Positions 1 through 10,928 of a stretch of 64,000 bases of DNA are shown here, one piece after another. Below the pieces are notes generated by a model. That model was not told where the DNA came from, did not search any database, and was given only the letters and a program-made list of their open reading frames with translations. Numbering within the stretch: the first letter of the stretch is position 1; each line of letters starts with the position of its first letter. A program made the translations under genes and the position numbers. The DNA lies in NCBI GenBank assembly GCA_946122785.1, contig CAMGYJ010000005.1, positions 77,990,547 through 78,054,546 of the forward strand, written 5' to 3'. The stretch is from Linum tenue. Lineage: Eukaryota > Streptophyta > Magnoliopsida > Malpighiales > Linaceae.

Positions 1-3000
1 AGATCCATTGTGCATCCTAGGGGCATTCCAGAGGACTTGGTAGTTGCAGTAGAGTCATTCTCATATCCTGTTGATTTTGTTATTTTGGACATAAATGAGG
101 ATGTGGATGTGCCATTAATATTGGGTAGACCTTTTCTCGCAACCTTCTCTGTTTCTGATAATATGAAACACCCCCAGCTCCATGATGATCTAGACTACTG
201 TGATTTTGTTGCTGATTTTGAGACCGCACTCGCCATCACGAGTGCGGGTACTGACAATTTCCTCGAACGTTGTCTTTTGCTAGGGGAACAGGCATCACAG
301 GATGTGCAGCTAGAGGAGCAGCTCGCGGAGCTAGACGAGGCCGCGATCGAGGGGCGAGAGATACCATTCAAGCTTATCCCTATCTCGCCCCGGATCGTTA
401 CATCATTGGAGGAGCCGCCAGAGCTGGAGCTTAAGCCCCTCCCTTCTCACCTGAAGTATGCATTTCTCTGGGAGGGGAATAAGCTCCCGGTCATTATCAA
501 CTCGGATCTGACACCCGAGCAGAAGAGCAGGTTGGTGGCTCTGTTGCAGAAGTATGCCCAGGCCATGGCATGGAAGATCACAGATATGAGAGGCATTAGC
601 CCATCCTTCTGCTCCCACAGAATTCTGATGGAGGATGAGGTTAAGCCAGTCAGGCAGCCACAGCGGAGATTGTCTCCCAACTTGGAGGCAGTGGTCCGGG
701 CAGAGACTGTGGAGCTCATGGATGCAGGGATCATCTTTGCAATATTTGATAGCAAGTGGGTCAGCCTCACGCAGGTGGTCCCGAAGAAAGGCGGGATGAC
801 TGTGGTCCTGAATGAGAAGAAAGAGCTGATCCCGATGAGAACCGTGACCGGCTGGAGAATCTGCATCGATTACCGGCGCCTGAATGACGCCACCAGGAAA
901 GGTCATTTTCCTCTACCTTTCATTGATCATATGCTGGAGAGGTTGGCTGGCCATGAGTTTTATTGCTTCCTGGATGGCATGTCTGGTTATTTCCAGATTC
1001 CTATTGCACCAGAGGATCAGGCGAAGACCACATTCACTTGCCCCTTCGGTACCTTTGCTTACCGAAGGATTCCATTCGGGCTGTGTAATGCACCGGCGAC
1101 CTTCCAGAGATGCATGCTGGCGATCTTCGACCGACTAGTCGGAGAGATCACGGATGACTTCTCGGTTTATGGAGACTCCTTCCCTCATTGTATCCATAAC
1201 CTGGAACTCATTCTGAAGAGGTGCGAGGAGACTAATTTGGCACTCAGCTAGTAGAAGTGCCATTTTATGGTCCGTGAGTGGATTGTGCTCGGGCACAAGA
1301 TCTCCAAGCAGGGGATCGAGGTGGATCGCGCGAAGATTGAGACAATCAGTAAGCTACCTCCTCCCATTTCTATGAAGGAGATTCGCAGCTTTCTGGGTCA
1401 TGCAGGCTTCTACCGGCGCTTCATTAAGAGACTTCTCAAAGATTGCCTTGCCTCTGACCAAGCTGCTAGAGAAGGATGCACCATTCCAGTTCACTCCTGA
1501 CTGCACAACGGCATTCAAGACATTGAAGGAGAAGCTTACCCATGCACCCATCATGGTGACTCCTGACTGGTCTCTTCCCTTTGAGCTGATGTGCGACGCG
1601 AGTGACTTTGTAGTAGGAGCAGTTCTGGGTCAGAGACGCGAGAAGCACTTCCAGCCCATCTACTACGCGTCGAAGACCTTGAACGATGCACAAGAGAATT
1701 ACACCACCACTGAAAAGGAGCTCCTCACTGTGGTGTATGCATTTGATAAGTTCCGGCCGTATCTGGTGCTCTCCCATGTGGTGGTCTACACAGATGACTC
1801 GGTGATTCGCTATCTGATGAGCAAGGCTGATGCAAAGCCTAGGCTCATCCGCTGGATCCTGCTTCTGCAGGAATTTGACATAGAGATCCGGGACAAGAAG
1901 GGAGCCGAGAATGTTGCTGCAGATCATCTTTCACGGTTGGAAGCCCCTCCGGTGGAAAACTTCGTGGAAGAGATCGATGACTCCTTCCTGTGTGAGAGAT
2001 TGTTGGTGATGACACTAGTGGACAGCATGGCCCCTTGGTATTCTGACTTTGCCAATTATCTGGTGGGCAAGCAGCTACCAAAGGGGATGGCCACTCATGC
2101 AAAGCGCAAGTTCTTCTCCGACCTAAAGCATTACTTCTCGGAGGATCCTTACCTCTTCAGGATCGGAGCAGATGGCGTGATCCAGGGCTGTGTCATGGAG
2201 CACGAGATGGGAGACATCCTGTCTCAATGCAACGAGGGACCTACTGGAGGTCACCATGGAGGAAACCGCATGGCGCGGAAGGTGCTACAGTCTGGCTTCT
2301 ATTGGCCCTCGCTCTTCAAGGATGCAGACACCTTCGCACGACAGTGCGACCGCTGCCAAAGGTCAGGTAACATTTCTTCCCGGGATGAGATGCCCCAACA
2401 TATTTCTGTCGTTTGTGAAATTTTGGATGTTTGGGGTATCGATTTCATGGGCCCATTCCCTCCATCTTTTGGCAATCTGTACATTTTGGTTGCAGTGGAC
2501 TACGTCTCGAGGTGGGTAGAAGCTCAAGCCATGCCAAACAATGATGCAAGACGGGTCTGCTCATTTCCGAAGCAGCTGTTCTCCCGGTTCGGGACACCTC
2601 GCGCCATCATTAGTGATAGAGGAACCCATTTTCAAGGGAAATTCACTAAACTCCTCTCTCGCTATGGTGTTAAGCATCAGATGTCGGTGGCTTACCATCC
2701 CCAGTCAAATGGGCAAGACGAGCTGACGAACCGGGAGCTTAAAAGAATAATTGAAAAGACGGTGGACCAGTCCCGCAAGGATTGGTCCACCAAGCTCGAT
2801 GATGCTCTTTGGGCATATAGGACAGCCTATAAAAACCCGATTGACACTTCCCCCTATAGGCTTGTCTATGGGAAGGCGTGTCATTTGCCAGTAGAGCTAT
2901 AGCACAAGGCCTTCTGGGCCATTAAGCTGCTAAACCTGGATTTGAGAGTTGTAGGTACTGAACGTAAGCTACAGCTGCTGGAGTTGGAGGAATGGCGTTA

Positions 3001-3312
3001 CCACGCCTACGAGAACAACCTGCTCTACAAAGAGCAAACCAAGCATCTCCACAACGCTCGGTTGAGGGGCCCGAAGGAGTTTCAGGCAGGTGATCGTGTT
3101 CTGCTCTTCAATGCACGCCTGAAACTATTCTCGGGCAAGCTATGTTCGAGGTGGTCGGGACCCTTCACGGTCACCCAAGTATTCCTGCACGGGGCGGTGG
3201 AGATCAGCAATGCTCAACTGAGCCATTCAAGGTGAATGGCCACCTCCTAAAATTGTACTTGGGAGGTGCTGTCGAGCGCGCAGAGCTGCTGATCAAGATC
3301 GAGGACCCTTAG
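1..3312 (+). pseudogene. Athila-like pol (protease end, RT, RNase H, integrase), broken
   Basis: The first segment (to 1251) opens in the protease tail (LILGRPFLAT) and runs through RT. RT motifs seen are the IDYRRLN block and GLCNAPATF. The active-site strand reads ITDDFSVYG and looks about four residues short before the two aspartates. Two stops follow at 1249-1255, then a frameshift near 1435. RNase H starts at ELMCDASDF. Integrase shows a zinc-finger region ending CDRC, then [13 protein letters not shown] and a QDELTNRE helix that supply the D, D and E residues. A further stop sits at 2900 and a frameshift near 3228. The last residues end at a TAG at 3310-3312. The element therefore cannot move on its own. 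Confidence 0.85.
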
Positions 3313-3566
3313 TTCCTCTACTGGCGTCCAACTAAAAGACGGTAAAGAAGCGCTTGTGGGGAGGCCAACCCCACCACGGTTTGCATTTCTCTCCTTTTTC
3401 CCTTTTTGTTTTGTCAGTTTTTGAGTCTTTGAGTCTGTCTGGAGTCTTTCTGGAATGTTTTTTGTGCCCCGGATGGTCTGTTTTTGTCTATGGTAGTGTC
3501 TATTTTCGAGCCAGGGCACGAATGGTTTTGACTGTTCAAAATTGCGGTTTAAAAATTGGAGAAAAG

Positions 3567-3801
3567 GGCTCTCGGCAGTGTAATTACGGGCAAGGGGGGA
3601 CCAATTACGGCCGTAATTTTTATGCCCCTGCCCGTAATTAAGCTAGAAGAGGAGAATAGTCTCGGCAGTGCAATTACGGGCAGGATCAGACCAATTACGG
3701 TCGTAATTCTGCTCGTAATTAGCACAGGGGCAGTTGGCTCGCGGCGTTGCAATTACGGGCTGAATTGGGGCAATTACAGTAGTAATTCTGCCCGTAATTG
3801 C
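3567..3801 (+). repeat. Three tandem nested-palindrome modules, AATTACGG core
   Basis: Modules start near 3567, 3658 and 3737, each preceded by a ctcggcagtg-like word. Each has an outer arm AATTACGGGC, then the palindrome AATTACGGNCGTAATT (3603-3618, 3693-3708, and a decayed copy at 3772-3787), then the complementary outer arm GCCCGTAATT. All four arms are the same 8-mer or its complement, so each module could fold as a nested hairpin or cruciform. Confidence 0.85.
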
Positions 3802-4459
3802 ACCCTGACATTTAAAATTCGGGCGACGCCCGTAATCCCCTCCCTCTCCTCATTTTTTCTGGTCGCCCTCTCTCTCTCCTTCACCGGAAAATCGCCCTCC
3901 CTCCTTCTCAGGTGGTTTTCCGGCCATAACTCCCTCACTGGAGCTCCAAATTAAAATCCGAAACCACTCCTGTGCTCCTCTCGTCGGCGCGCACAAGCCT
4001 ATACCAGTGGGGTCAAGTTTGGCAGTGGTTTGGGTTGCCGGAAAACCGCGACTCTTCGGTGTTCTTCCGGCCCGATCTCCCTCCTCCGACCTCCAATCAA
4101 AAAACAGCGACCACCACTGCGTTCCTGGCATCCGGGCCCTCATTCCCCAAAGTTTTGGGTCAGTTTGGCGGTGGTGAAGTCGCCGACGATGAAACTCCGG
4201 CGAGCCTCCCGGCGAGTTCCCCGACGATTGTCGTTGAGTCCCACTCTTCCCTCACCTTCCCCGTGATACCTTCTTGTGCCTCCAGGTGTGCTTCTCTATT
4301 TTTACTTGTGAATTGTGGAGGATTGATATTACGGGTTTAAGTGAGGGAATTTGGGGATTGGGTTGTGCTTGAATGAATTCGGTAGGCCTACGGTATTGCA
4401 TGCTTTGTTTGTTACTCCTTTGGTTGGTCTGCCGGGCAGCATGTGTTTGTGATTGTCCC

Positions 4460-4508
4460 ACTTGGAGCCTAATTTGCTGTCCGGGTTTATTATCCGAGGG
4501 CTCCAAGT
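4460..4508 (+). repeat. Hairpin A (leader of env-like ORF)
   Basis: The 10-bp stem ACTTGGAGCC (4460-4469) pairs perfectly with GGCTCCAAGT (4499-4508). A weaker inner stem lies in the loop. It shares the loop word CTGTCC with hairpin C. Confidence 0.7.
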
Positions 4509-4556
4509 GCATTTAATCTTATGTGGATGGTGAATGGTTTTGAATGTTTTTCCTCC

Positions 4557-4604
4557 CCTGGGGCCTAGTCCACTATCCGAATTTTATGATTCGAGGGCCC
4601 CGGG
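4557..4604 (+). repeat. Hairpin B (leader of env-like ORF)
   Basis: CCTGGGGCC (4557-4565) pairs with GGCCCCGGG (4596-4604) with one wobble pair. An inner stem CGAAT/ATTCG lies in the loop. Stem bases differ from hairpin A on both arms in a compensating way. Confidence 0.65.
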
Positions 4605-4682
4605 TGCGGATGATTGTGTACTCACCATTGACAAATTTTCATGTATGTTGTTGTGTTTTTTTTGCTCTTTGGCTGCAGGACC

Positions 4683-5810
4683 ATGAACACTTACCTGAAC
4701 ATGCTCGACGCCGACCAAAGGAAGACTCTGCGGGACATCCGACGCCGCAAAGTCGTTGAGCACCATTACCTCGATTTTGAGGTCATCGAGGAGCTGGGTG
4801 CTCGCAAGGCAATGGAGGCTGCCTTCCGCGCTTACTCTTGGGGCCGCCTCCTCTGCCTCGCTGAGCCAATTTATCAGGAGCTCCTCTGGGAGTTCTATGC
4901 CACCTTCGTGCACTTCCGGACCCACGCGGGCGAACACAGCCACGCCATTCAGTTCCGACTTAACGGGGAGTCTTATTCCCTCAGCTATGATGACTTCGGT
5001 CGGGCACTGGGGCTCCTTCCACCATTCGCCTGCCACCAGGCCATCGAACAGAAGGATTGTCCCATCTTTCGAGACCAGCAATTCTTCGAGAGGATCTGCC
5101 TCCCGGAGTTCACAGGCGCTGTGTTCACACCGGGCTACACCACTGCTACTCAGCTACTCCCAGAGTGGAGCATCCTCAACCAGCTGTTGGGGAAATCTTA
5201 CACCCCCAGCGGTGGCTCAACCAGTCATCTTCAGCTCCGCACCTTGCACTGCCTGCACTCCATCAGCCAGGAGGAAGACAATCTCCATTTGGCCTCTCTC
5301 ATTGCCAGGACCGTCACCAAGGCTTCTCGATGTGGTCGTGCTCTGGCTTGTGGGCCGGTGGTCACTGCCCTGGCACGGTACTTCAACATCGACCTCTCCG
5401 GGTTCACTGTCATCCTGCCACCGACACCCTTCTCCATGAAAACCCTACGGCGCCAGCTGATACTGCAGCGCGACGGGGACGCGACCTGGATCTGGGGACT
5501 TCCTCGTCATGTTCCTCGTGTACCAGAGGGCAAGGATCCCCCCGAGGCGAGCGATGCTGCCACTCGTCGGACAAATCGTCGGACCACACTTTATGCAGCT
5601 AGCGCCTCCACTTCCGCTGCCGGCCCGTCTGCTGCTGCGCCCACCTCCTTGCTGAGCAGCTGGCAGCCATTTCCCGCCAGAACGAGCAGATCCTTGCTGA
5701 CCAGGAGCACATCAACGCCCGACTCGACCGTGAGGGCGAGGTCGCCGCCGCATCATTTTGGCTCAGCATTACATGATGAGCTACTGGGACATGGACCCTA
5801 CTGTTATTAG
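4683..5810 (+). CDS. Env-like (Athila ORF family) protein
   Basis: The ORF is 376 codons from the ATG at 4683. I chose this start because TGCAG sits just before it and the residues upstream are T-rich-encoded and look untranslated. The N-terminal half resembles the Athila ORF / putative plant transposon protein domain, with the LRDIRRRKVVEHHYLDFEVI region, a WEFYATF segment and a YDDFGRALG segment. The last third is low-complexity, rich in A, S, T, P and R, and may be out of its original frame. No signal peptide or clear membrane segment is seen in this copy. The function of this family is not known; comparison with retroviral envelope genes rests on its position after pol. It lies 1.37 kb downstream of pol. 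Confidence 0.7.
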   Translation: MNTYLNMLDADQRKTLRDIRRRKVVEHHYLDFEVIEELGARKAMEAAFRAYSWGRLLCLAEPIYQELLWEFYATFVHFRTHAGEHSHAIQFRLNGESYSLSYDDFGRALGLLPPFACHQAIEQKDCPIFRDQQFFERICLPEFTGAVFTPGYTTATQLLPEWSILNQLLGKSYTPSGGSTSHLQLRTLHCLHSISQEEDNLHLASLIARTVTKASRCGRALACGPVVTALARYFNIDLSGFTVILPPTPFSMKTLRRQLILQRDGDATWIWGLPRHVPRVPEGKDPPEASDAATRRTNRRTTLYAASASTSAAGPSAAAPTSLLSSWQPFPARTSRSLLTRSTSTPDSTVRARSPPHHFGSALHDELLGHGPYCY

Positions 5811-6230
5811 CTACCCTTAGGAGGCTTCCCGGGGCATGAGGATTTATACCCGCCTCCAGCTGGCGACGGAGGCGATGAGAACTAAGCTGGCTCTGCCTGC
5901 TGACCCATCGAGTTGGGCTCTGCATTTGTCTTTCTTTCAAGACTAAGACTCCATATTGTGTTTCCTTTTCTCTTGTCCTGTTTGTTTGGATTGTAGACTT
6001 GGAACTATGGTTTCTTTCACCCAATGTGTGTGTGTTTTGCTGACTCTAGCTCTGTACCCGTTGGACTGGTCCTTGTCCAATCCTCTGCTATTGACTGGTC
6101 CACCCTCCAGTCCCCGTTCCTGACCATTGTTTCACGGTAACATCGTTCCCCTTCCCTCTGCTCCATTGAGGATACTGTCGCATTTAAGTGTGGGGGGGTT
6201 CTTTATATTCATTGGAATGTATAAATGTGT

Positions 6231-6280
6231 GCTTGGAGCCTAGTTCGCTGTCCAAATCTCGAGATTTGAGGGCTCCAAGC
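6231..6280 (+). repeat. Hairpin C (3' of env-like ORF)
   Basis: A perfect 10-bp stem, GCTTGGAGCC (6231-6240) with GGCTCCAAGC (6271-6280). The loop contains the palindrome CAAATCTCGAGATTTG (6253-6268). It begins about 30 bases after the internal polypurine-like run. Confidence 0.7.
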
Positions 6281-7680
6281 ACTGTTGTTTGCTTGATCAT
6301 ATTGGCACTGTGGTTTTAATTGGTGAATTGAATGGCTTTCGACTTAATGCATGACAACTGGAGTGTAACTAGGACAACCTATAATGATGACTGAGACGTG
6401 TAGTAAAATTGTGTAGGGGTTCAGTTTTTCAACTGTTTGCTTACCAACTGTGACTTGGATTGATCACTTGTTCTTGACATTCGTTTATGCATCTAGCTCA
6501 GGGAATCAGAATGAGAGATAGAGCGTATAGGTAGCCATGTGAGATTTGAGCTTGCTCGTTTCTTTCTTGTGTGATAGTTCCCTCTTCCATGATGTGTAGC
6601 ATTCGCGTTGTCATTAGCTAAGATGATGGAGGCATAGGATTAGCCCACGACCAAATTGACTGTCCTGATATGTCATATCCCCTAGTGTGTTATCCTTTCT
6701 TTCAGTTTATAATGGAAAATCACCCTTTTGCATCTCTTAGAAGGTTCCACAGTGTGGTTTTTATATGTTCTCTGTTGGTTCTGCTAAATATAATGTGAGG
6801 GTTGGAGGTAGTTCTTAAAAAGTTGGGCATGTGTTTGAAAAATTTGCTTAGGTGGTGGTTCTCTCAAGAAATGAAAAAAAAGAGATGAATGAAAGCAAAA
6901 GAGAGCCACCACAAAAAATCTAAATAGTGCCCATTAAGTAGTGTTTCTCAGCAGTCTGACTTGGAAATACTAACATTTATGTGACCTCCTTCGCTCTTGT
7001 GCTCTAGAGAATTTGAATAATGCAGAATGGCAGAAAGAAAGTACTGGTTTGATTGGTTGTGATTGTGTTGGGTTTGGAACTATGGAACCTTGTGCTATGA
7101 ATACTTCCACCACTTAAAAGGCCTTTTCCCCATGTCCAACACCCTAGCCAGTCATCTGAACCTGTGTCTAAGACCTCCGGATTAGTTAGTGGTGACACCC
7201 CATATGTGAACTCTAGCATTTAGAGGCTTCCTTCATGGTGAATAGACGTTAGGAATTGAGAGAATAAGCATGCTCATTTTTCGCATCAAATCGTCCTGAC
7301 CCCACTGGTCGAGAGTGAGCGATGCATTTTCTCATATTATCTATACTCTTTACCCCGGTGAGGACCTAGATTGCTCGGTCTCAATTCTGATATCTTGAGT
7401 TTTGTGCATGAGGTGACTATCTTGAGTAAGTGGTTGAGTCAAATCTATGTTGGTTGATGAACAGAAGGGAGACTCCTCCTTTACTCGATTTTGCTGCACT
7501 CGCATGTCCTCTATGGTGGTTGTCCAGGTTGCGGTTGAAGTTGTCATGTGTTGATGTTTGAAAGCCAGTGCGATTCCCATGTTTCGTGCCTATGTGATAT
7601 GTCCCCAAGTGTTGCATGATTGAGATGTTTCGAGCTTACCTTGTATCTAACTTGGTTTGCTTGGGGACAAGCAAACGGTT

Positions 7681-7695
7681 AAGTGTGGGGGAATT
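7681..7695 (+). other. Polypurine tract of the Athila-like element
   Basis: A purine-rich run around GTGTGGGGGAA directly abuts the LTR start TGATAGCG. This is the expected primer for plus-strand DNA synthesis. Confidence 0.75.
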
Positions 7696-9080
7696 TGATA
7701 GCGTCGTATTTGCACATGTTTTCACTCTTGTTCCCTGGCCATTTTAGCTCGAATTTGTTGTTCCTTGGCCTATTTTACGCTAGGTTGTGTTGTTTTGTCG
7801 TATTTCAGGTCCTAGCAAGTAAAGAGGTGCATAGGTGCAAGTTTCGGGTCATTTGGAGGTCAGTTGGCGGTTCAAGATGAAAATTACGGGCAGACCCTGA
7901 CCAATTACGGTCGTAGTTGCTCCTGTCTTGCCCGTAAATGCAATGCCGAGCCTAATTCTCCGGAATTCCTGTCGCAGAGTCAATTACGGGGAAGAGTCAC
8001 AGTAACCACGATCGTAATTACATAATTACTGGAAGTAATTGGGAAATTACGACCGTAATTCCCTTCCTCAGACTTAAGTAAAACGCGCGTTTTGGGCGAT
8101 TTACGGGCAGACCATGATTACGACCGTAATTCAGCCCGTAATTCGCCCAGAATCGGGTTTTTGAGGCAGATTCGAGCCAAAGGAGAGGGGGTCGACTTTT
8201 TGGAGCAAAAACAGAGTTTTAGAGAGAGAAAGTGCGAAAAACAAACCTTAGGAGCTATTTGGAGTGGACTTCTCACCATTGAAGCCCAGATTGCATCCTC
8301 GGGAGTGAAGATTGACATCCTAGAGCAGATTCTTCCCATTGTTATGAGTATGACTGCTTTGTATTCTGTTTCCCTCTCTCTCTATGGAGTAGAACTTTCT
8401 CTCACTTGGGTATGAAGAACCCTAGTTCCATGTGTTAGGGATCTTGATTGTAATGACTTGGGATTGTTATACTGCTTGATTTTAATCGAATGATGCATGA
8501 TTCATTGAATCAATTGAAGTCTGATCATCTTTTCTTAATTTCTAATGCAACCTGAGATAGATAGAATCTTATTAGGTTGTTAGAGCTTCATCATTCGGTA
8601 GTAGTAGATTGGTTATACGAGAGTTAGTCAATCTACTGCTTTGTACTGGAACCCAATTCCAGTAGTGGATTTCTGTGCTTATTGCCTAAGCATTCTATCC
8701 CGGTGAAGGTTAGTCGCCTGCCGGTTAGCCTGCCTGAGAGGGCTTGGTCAGCTTAAGAGATTCCAAGCTACTGTCGGATCTTCCGCAGTTTAATCAACAG
8801 TAATCAACCCAGGGTAATTATAACTGAGACCTAACTAAGGAGCTAGGGGGACTCATTCCCGAGTGACTCTTCCTTTGCTTTAGAAAACCGAACCATTTCC
8901 TGCTTTCTTATTGCTTCAATTAAATTCAAAATCACTCGACTTATTTTGCTAGATAACATATATTCACGGAGTAGGGGGTAGATCTAGACCCCGGGTTGAC
9001 AATTAGAGCTTGCCTGTTACTGCATTTTCCGGACTGCGATTACACTTGGTCGCAGTTTGGTGTTGTGTTTTAGCGTGTCA
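7696..9080 (+). repeat. 3' LTR of the Athila-like element (1385 bp)
   Basis: It starts TGATAGCG after the polypurine tract and ends GCGTGTCA exactly where LINE reading frame resumes. A second LTR in the window (57178 downwards, minus) starts TGATAGACC and shares inner blocks such as CGCTAGGTTGTG, supporting the boundary. The AATTACGG modules occupy bases about 187 to 450 of the LTR. The 3' end resembles that of the older LTR ending at 10550. Confidence 0.8.
7882..8146 (+). repeat. Three AATTACGG palindrome modules inside the LTR
   Basis: Modules lie at about 7882-7939, 7981-8060 and 8099-8146. Each repeats the logic of the upstream set: AATTACGGG arm, inner palindrome around ACGRYCGTAATT, and a CCGTAATT arm. 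They are more diverged than the set at 3567-3801. Confidence 0.8.
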
Positions 9081-9294
9081 CTTCAGCATGTCTATAGAGA
9101 GGCGAACGTGGTCGCCGACCACCTAGCCAATAGAGGTCATTCCTTGACGGTTGGCATCCATCGAGTTACAGCTCATGATAGCTCTCTTGCTTTTTGGTTG
9201 TACCATGACACTATTGTGGTTCAAACACCCCGTCTCATTCTCGTATAAAGGTTGGGGCACCCTTTAAGCTCTCCGTCCTCGCACCAAAAAAAAA
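9081..9294 (+). mobile_element. 3' end of a plant LINE (RNase H tail plus poly(A))
   Basis: The frame entering from the LTR junction reads LQHVYREANVVADHLANRG, the last RNase H motif of plant L1-type ORF2 proteins with its final catalytic Asp. It runs to a stop at 9246-9248, then a short 3' UTR and a nine-A tail (9286-9294). The rest of ORF2 should lie on the far side of the Athila-like element, outside the window. Confidence 0.7.
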
Positions 9295-9829
9295 TCCAAG
9301 ATGTGTTTCCATAGTTTGTCTGCAGATTTGTGTGTCGGGAGGAGAAATTCGATGCTTAATTAGGGATTTTTAAACTTAGAATGAAGAATGAGAAACACAA
9401 TTTTATGTAAAATCTAGATTTATTTATATAATATGTATTACAAAGTTTCTTACTGTCGATGGTAAACTAGTGTCAGCTAAAGAGTTTGAGTATTATGAGT
9501 TGTATACAAATACTTAAAAAAAATTCCCTAATTAATCGAGATCCAAGGTAAGTCTCGAGAGTTGAGACCCACTGACTTTCAAGCCGACTCTGCCTTGTGT
9601 ATATCATGGTGATCCTTACATAACTCTATCAAATCACTTATCAAATGCGAGAGTAACTTGCCTATGTTTCGCTCGGCTTTTATAAGTGTTTTTCGGTTTC
9701 AAAAGCTGAAGAAGGGTCAAACACCTCTAGAAGCTCGACTTTGAAAAGTGCTTTTGTATAATTCTTCGCCTTGGAAGCTCGAGGATCAAGCCCGGACTTG
9801 AAGACTGATCATTTGAAGATTTTTACTGC
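9295..9829. other. No gene seen; AT-rich flank
   Basis: There is no supported ORF or clear repeat boundary. The right part may be the unrecognised 5' half of the old LTR that follows. Confidence 0.4.
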
Positions 9830-10550
9830 AGTCTCTCTCTTCTCTATGGAGTAACTTCCCTTCACTTAGGTTTTGAGGAACCCTAGCTATGTTTGTTTGA
9901 TTGGATGATTGTATGAGTACTCCTACTTGATAATCTTGAGTTCATATTCAAGCTATGCATGTTTTCATGATTCAATTCTGCTTTAGTCGAGATTATTGAT
10001 TCTGCTTTGATCCTATGAGAGCGAATACCTGATTAGGTCAATAGAGCACCATAGATTGATAGTATTGGATCGATTGCTTTAGTCGAGGGTTGATTCACTA
10101 CTTTGTATCGATTGAGAACCTCTTTCGATAGAGGGAGTCTAGTTCAGAATGCCTTGATCGGTTGTTCTAGAGAAGGATACGTCCCTCTAGGCAATTGACT
10201 CAAGAGGGCCTTGTTCCTTTAGTCGAGACTCAAGGTCTAGTCAAGGATTCTCCACATTGTGAATGAAAGTGAAACAAGTTAGAGATCATCAATCGTTAAT
10301 CTGACTAGTGGCTAGGGGGAATCATACCTAAGTGAGTTCCCAACCTGTAATTAGATTAACTTCAACTGTAGTTTGCTAGAGTAGTTTTAGTTGTTCTATC
10401 TTAATCTGGTTTGCTAGATAATGAACTGAAGCTGAGTAATAGTAACTCTAGAGACCCGTGGATTCGATATTTATTACTTGAGCCACTATACTGCAGTCCC
10501 TTTCATTGGTTACACTTGGCCATTGTTAGGAGTTGTGTCATAGCGAGTCA
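9830..10550 (+). repeat. Old solo or truncated LTR related to the Athila-like LTR
   Basis: It aligns by eye with the last 700 bases of the 7696-9080 LTR. Both have a CTCTATGGAGTA word, then an aggaaccctag-like word, then about 600 bases of similar layout. Both end in tacacttgg, a gttagg/gtttgg segment and GCG(A/T)GTCA. The 5' boundary is not visible and no internal element sequence adjoins it. Confidence 0.6.
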
Positions 10551-10740
10551 GCTAACATCTCAAGTTTTTGTAAATTGGTAATCTTTAATTTGATGAATTT
10601 GAGGTTGAGAAATGACCAATACTAGTGTGAAATAGTGATGTAATGATCTATGTATAATTAAATGACACTTTTGGTGGTTGAGGGTCACGTAGTAATGAAT
10701 GAAAGAGTCTAGTTGAGAGGATAAAATACACACTAACTTA

Positions 10741-10928
10741 TATTTTGGTATTGATCGGTATTTCGGTATATACCGATCCCAATCCCGTAATCCCTAATAC
10801 CGAATAATAATTGAAACTCAATCTCAATCCCACAAAATAATACGTGTATTCGGTAATACCAAATATAGACAAATTCGGTACGATATTCGGTATATCTCAA
10901 ATACCGGTACCAAACTTCCAGCCCTAAT
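10741..10928. mobile_element. hAT-like remnant with ggtatnccg repeats
   Basis: Short self-complementary words (TCGGTATATACCGA, ACCGGTACC, ATTCGGTA) crowd 190 bases. The right end reads CCAGCCCTA, a common hAT terminus in reverse complement. The left end and the target duplication are not found. Confidence 0.45.

Larger units (their letters stand above)
3313..4682 (+). other. Spacer between pol and env-like ORF (putative intron/leader)
   Basis: There is no supported ORF. It contains three palindromic AATTACGG modules (3581-3801), a CT-rich stretch and two hairpins (4460-4508 and 4557-4604). It ends in a T-rich tract and TGCAG just before the env-like ATG. That ending looks like a 3' splice site, which fits the known idea that Athila-type env-like ORFs are expressed from spliced RNA. 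Splicing here is inference. Confidence 0.5.
5811..7695 (+). other. Athila-like 3' untranslated region
   Basis: There is no supported ORF across 1.9 kb. It holds an internal polypurine-like run (aagtgtgggggggtt, near 6185-6200), hairpin C (6231-6280) and ends in the true polypurine tract AAGTGTGGGGGAA just before the LTR. Long untranslated 3' regions are typical of Athila elements. Confidence 0.7.
1..9080 (+). mobile_element. Athila-like Ty3 LTR retrotransposon, 5'-truncated by the window edge
   Basis: The order is protease tail, reverse transcriptase, RNase H, integrase, long spacer, env-like ORF, long spacer, polypurine tract and 3' LTR. This is the Athila arrangement of plant Ty3 elements. 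Gag and the 5' LTR lie outside the window. Several stops and frameshifts show it cannot make a full polyprotein. The 3' LTR ends exactly where LINE coding sequence resumes, so the element inserted into a LINE. Family assignment rests on the env-like ORF and on gene order; lineage within Athila is not determined. Confidence 0.85.

Noticed and set aside
403..906. Minus-strand open frame of 167 codons opposite RT
   Set aside because: It lies antisense to well-supported RT motifs and shows no family likeness, so it is a shadow frame.
3567..3801. Possible CRISPR-like array of regular repeats and spacers
   Set aside because: The repeats are nested palindromes inside a plant retrotransposon, with only three units and no unique spacers. 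The genome is eukaryotic.
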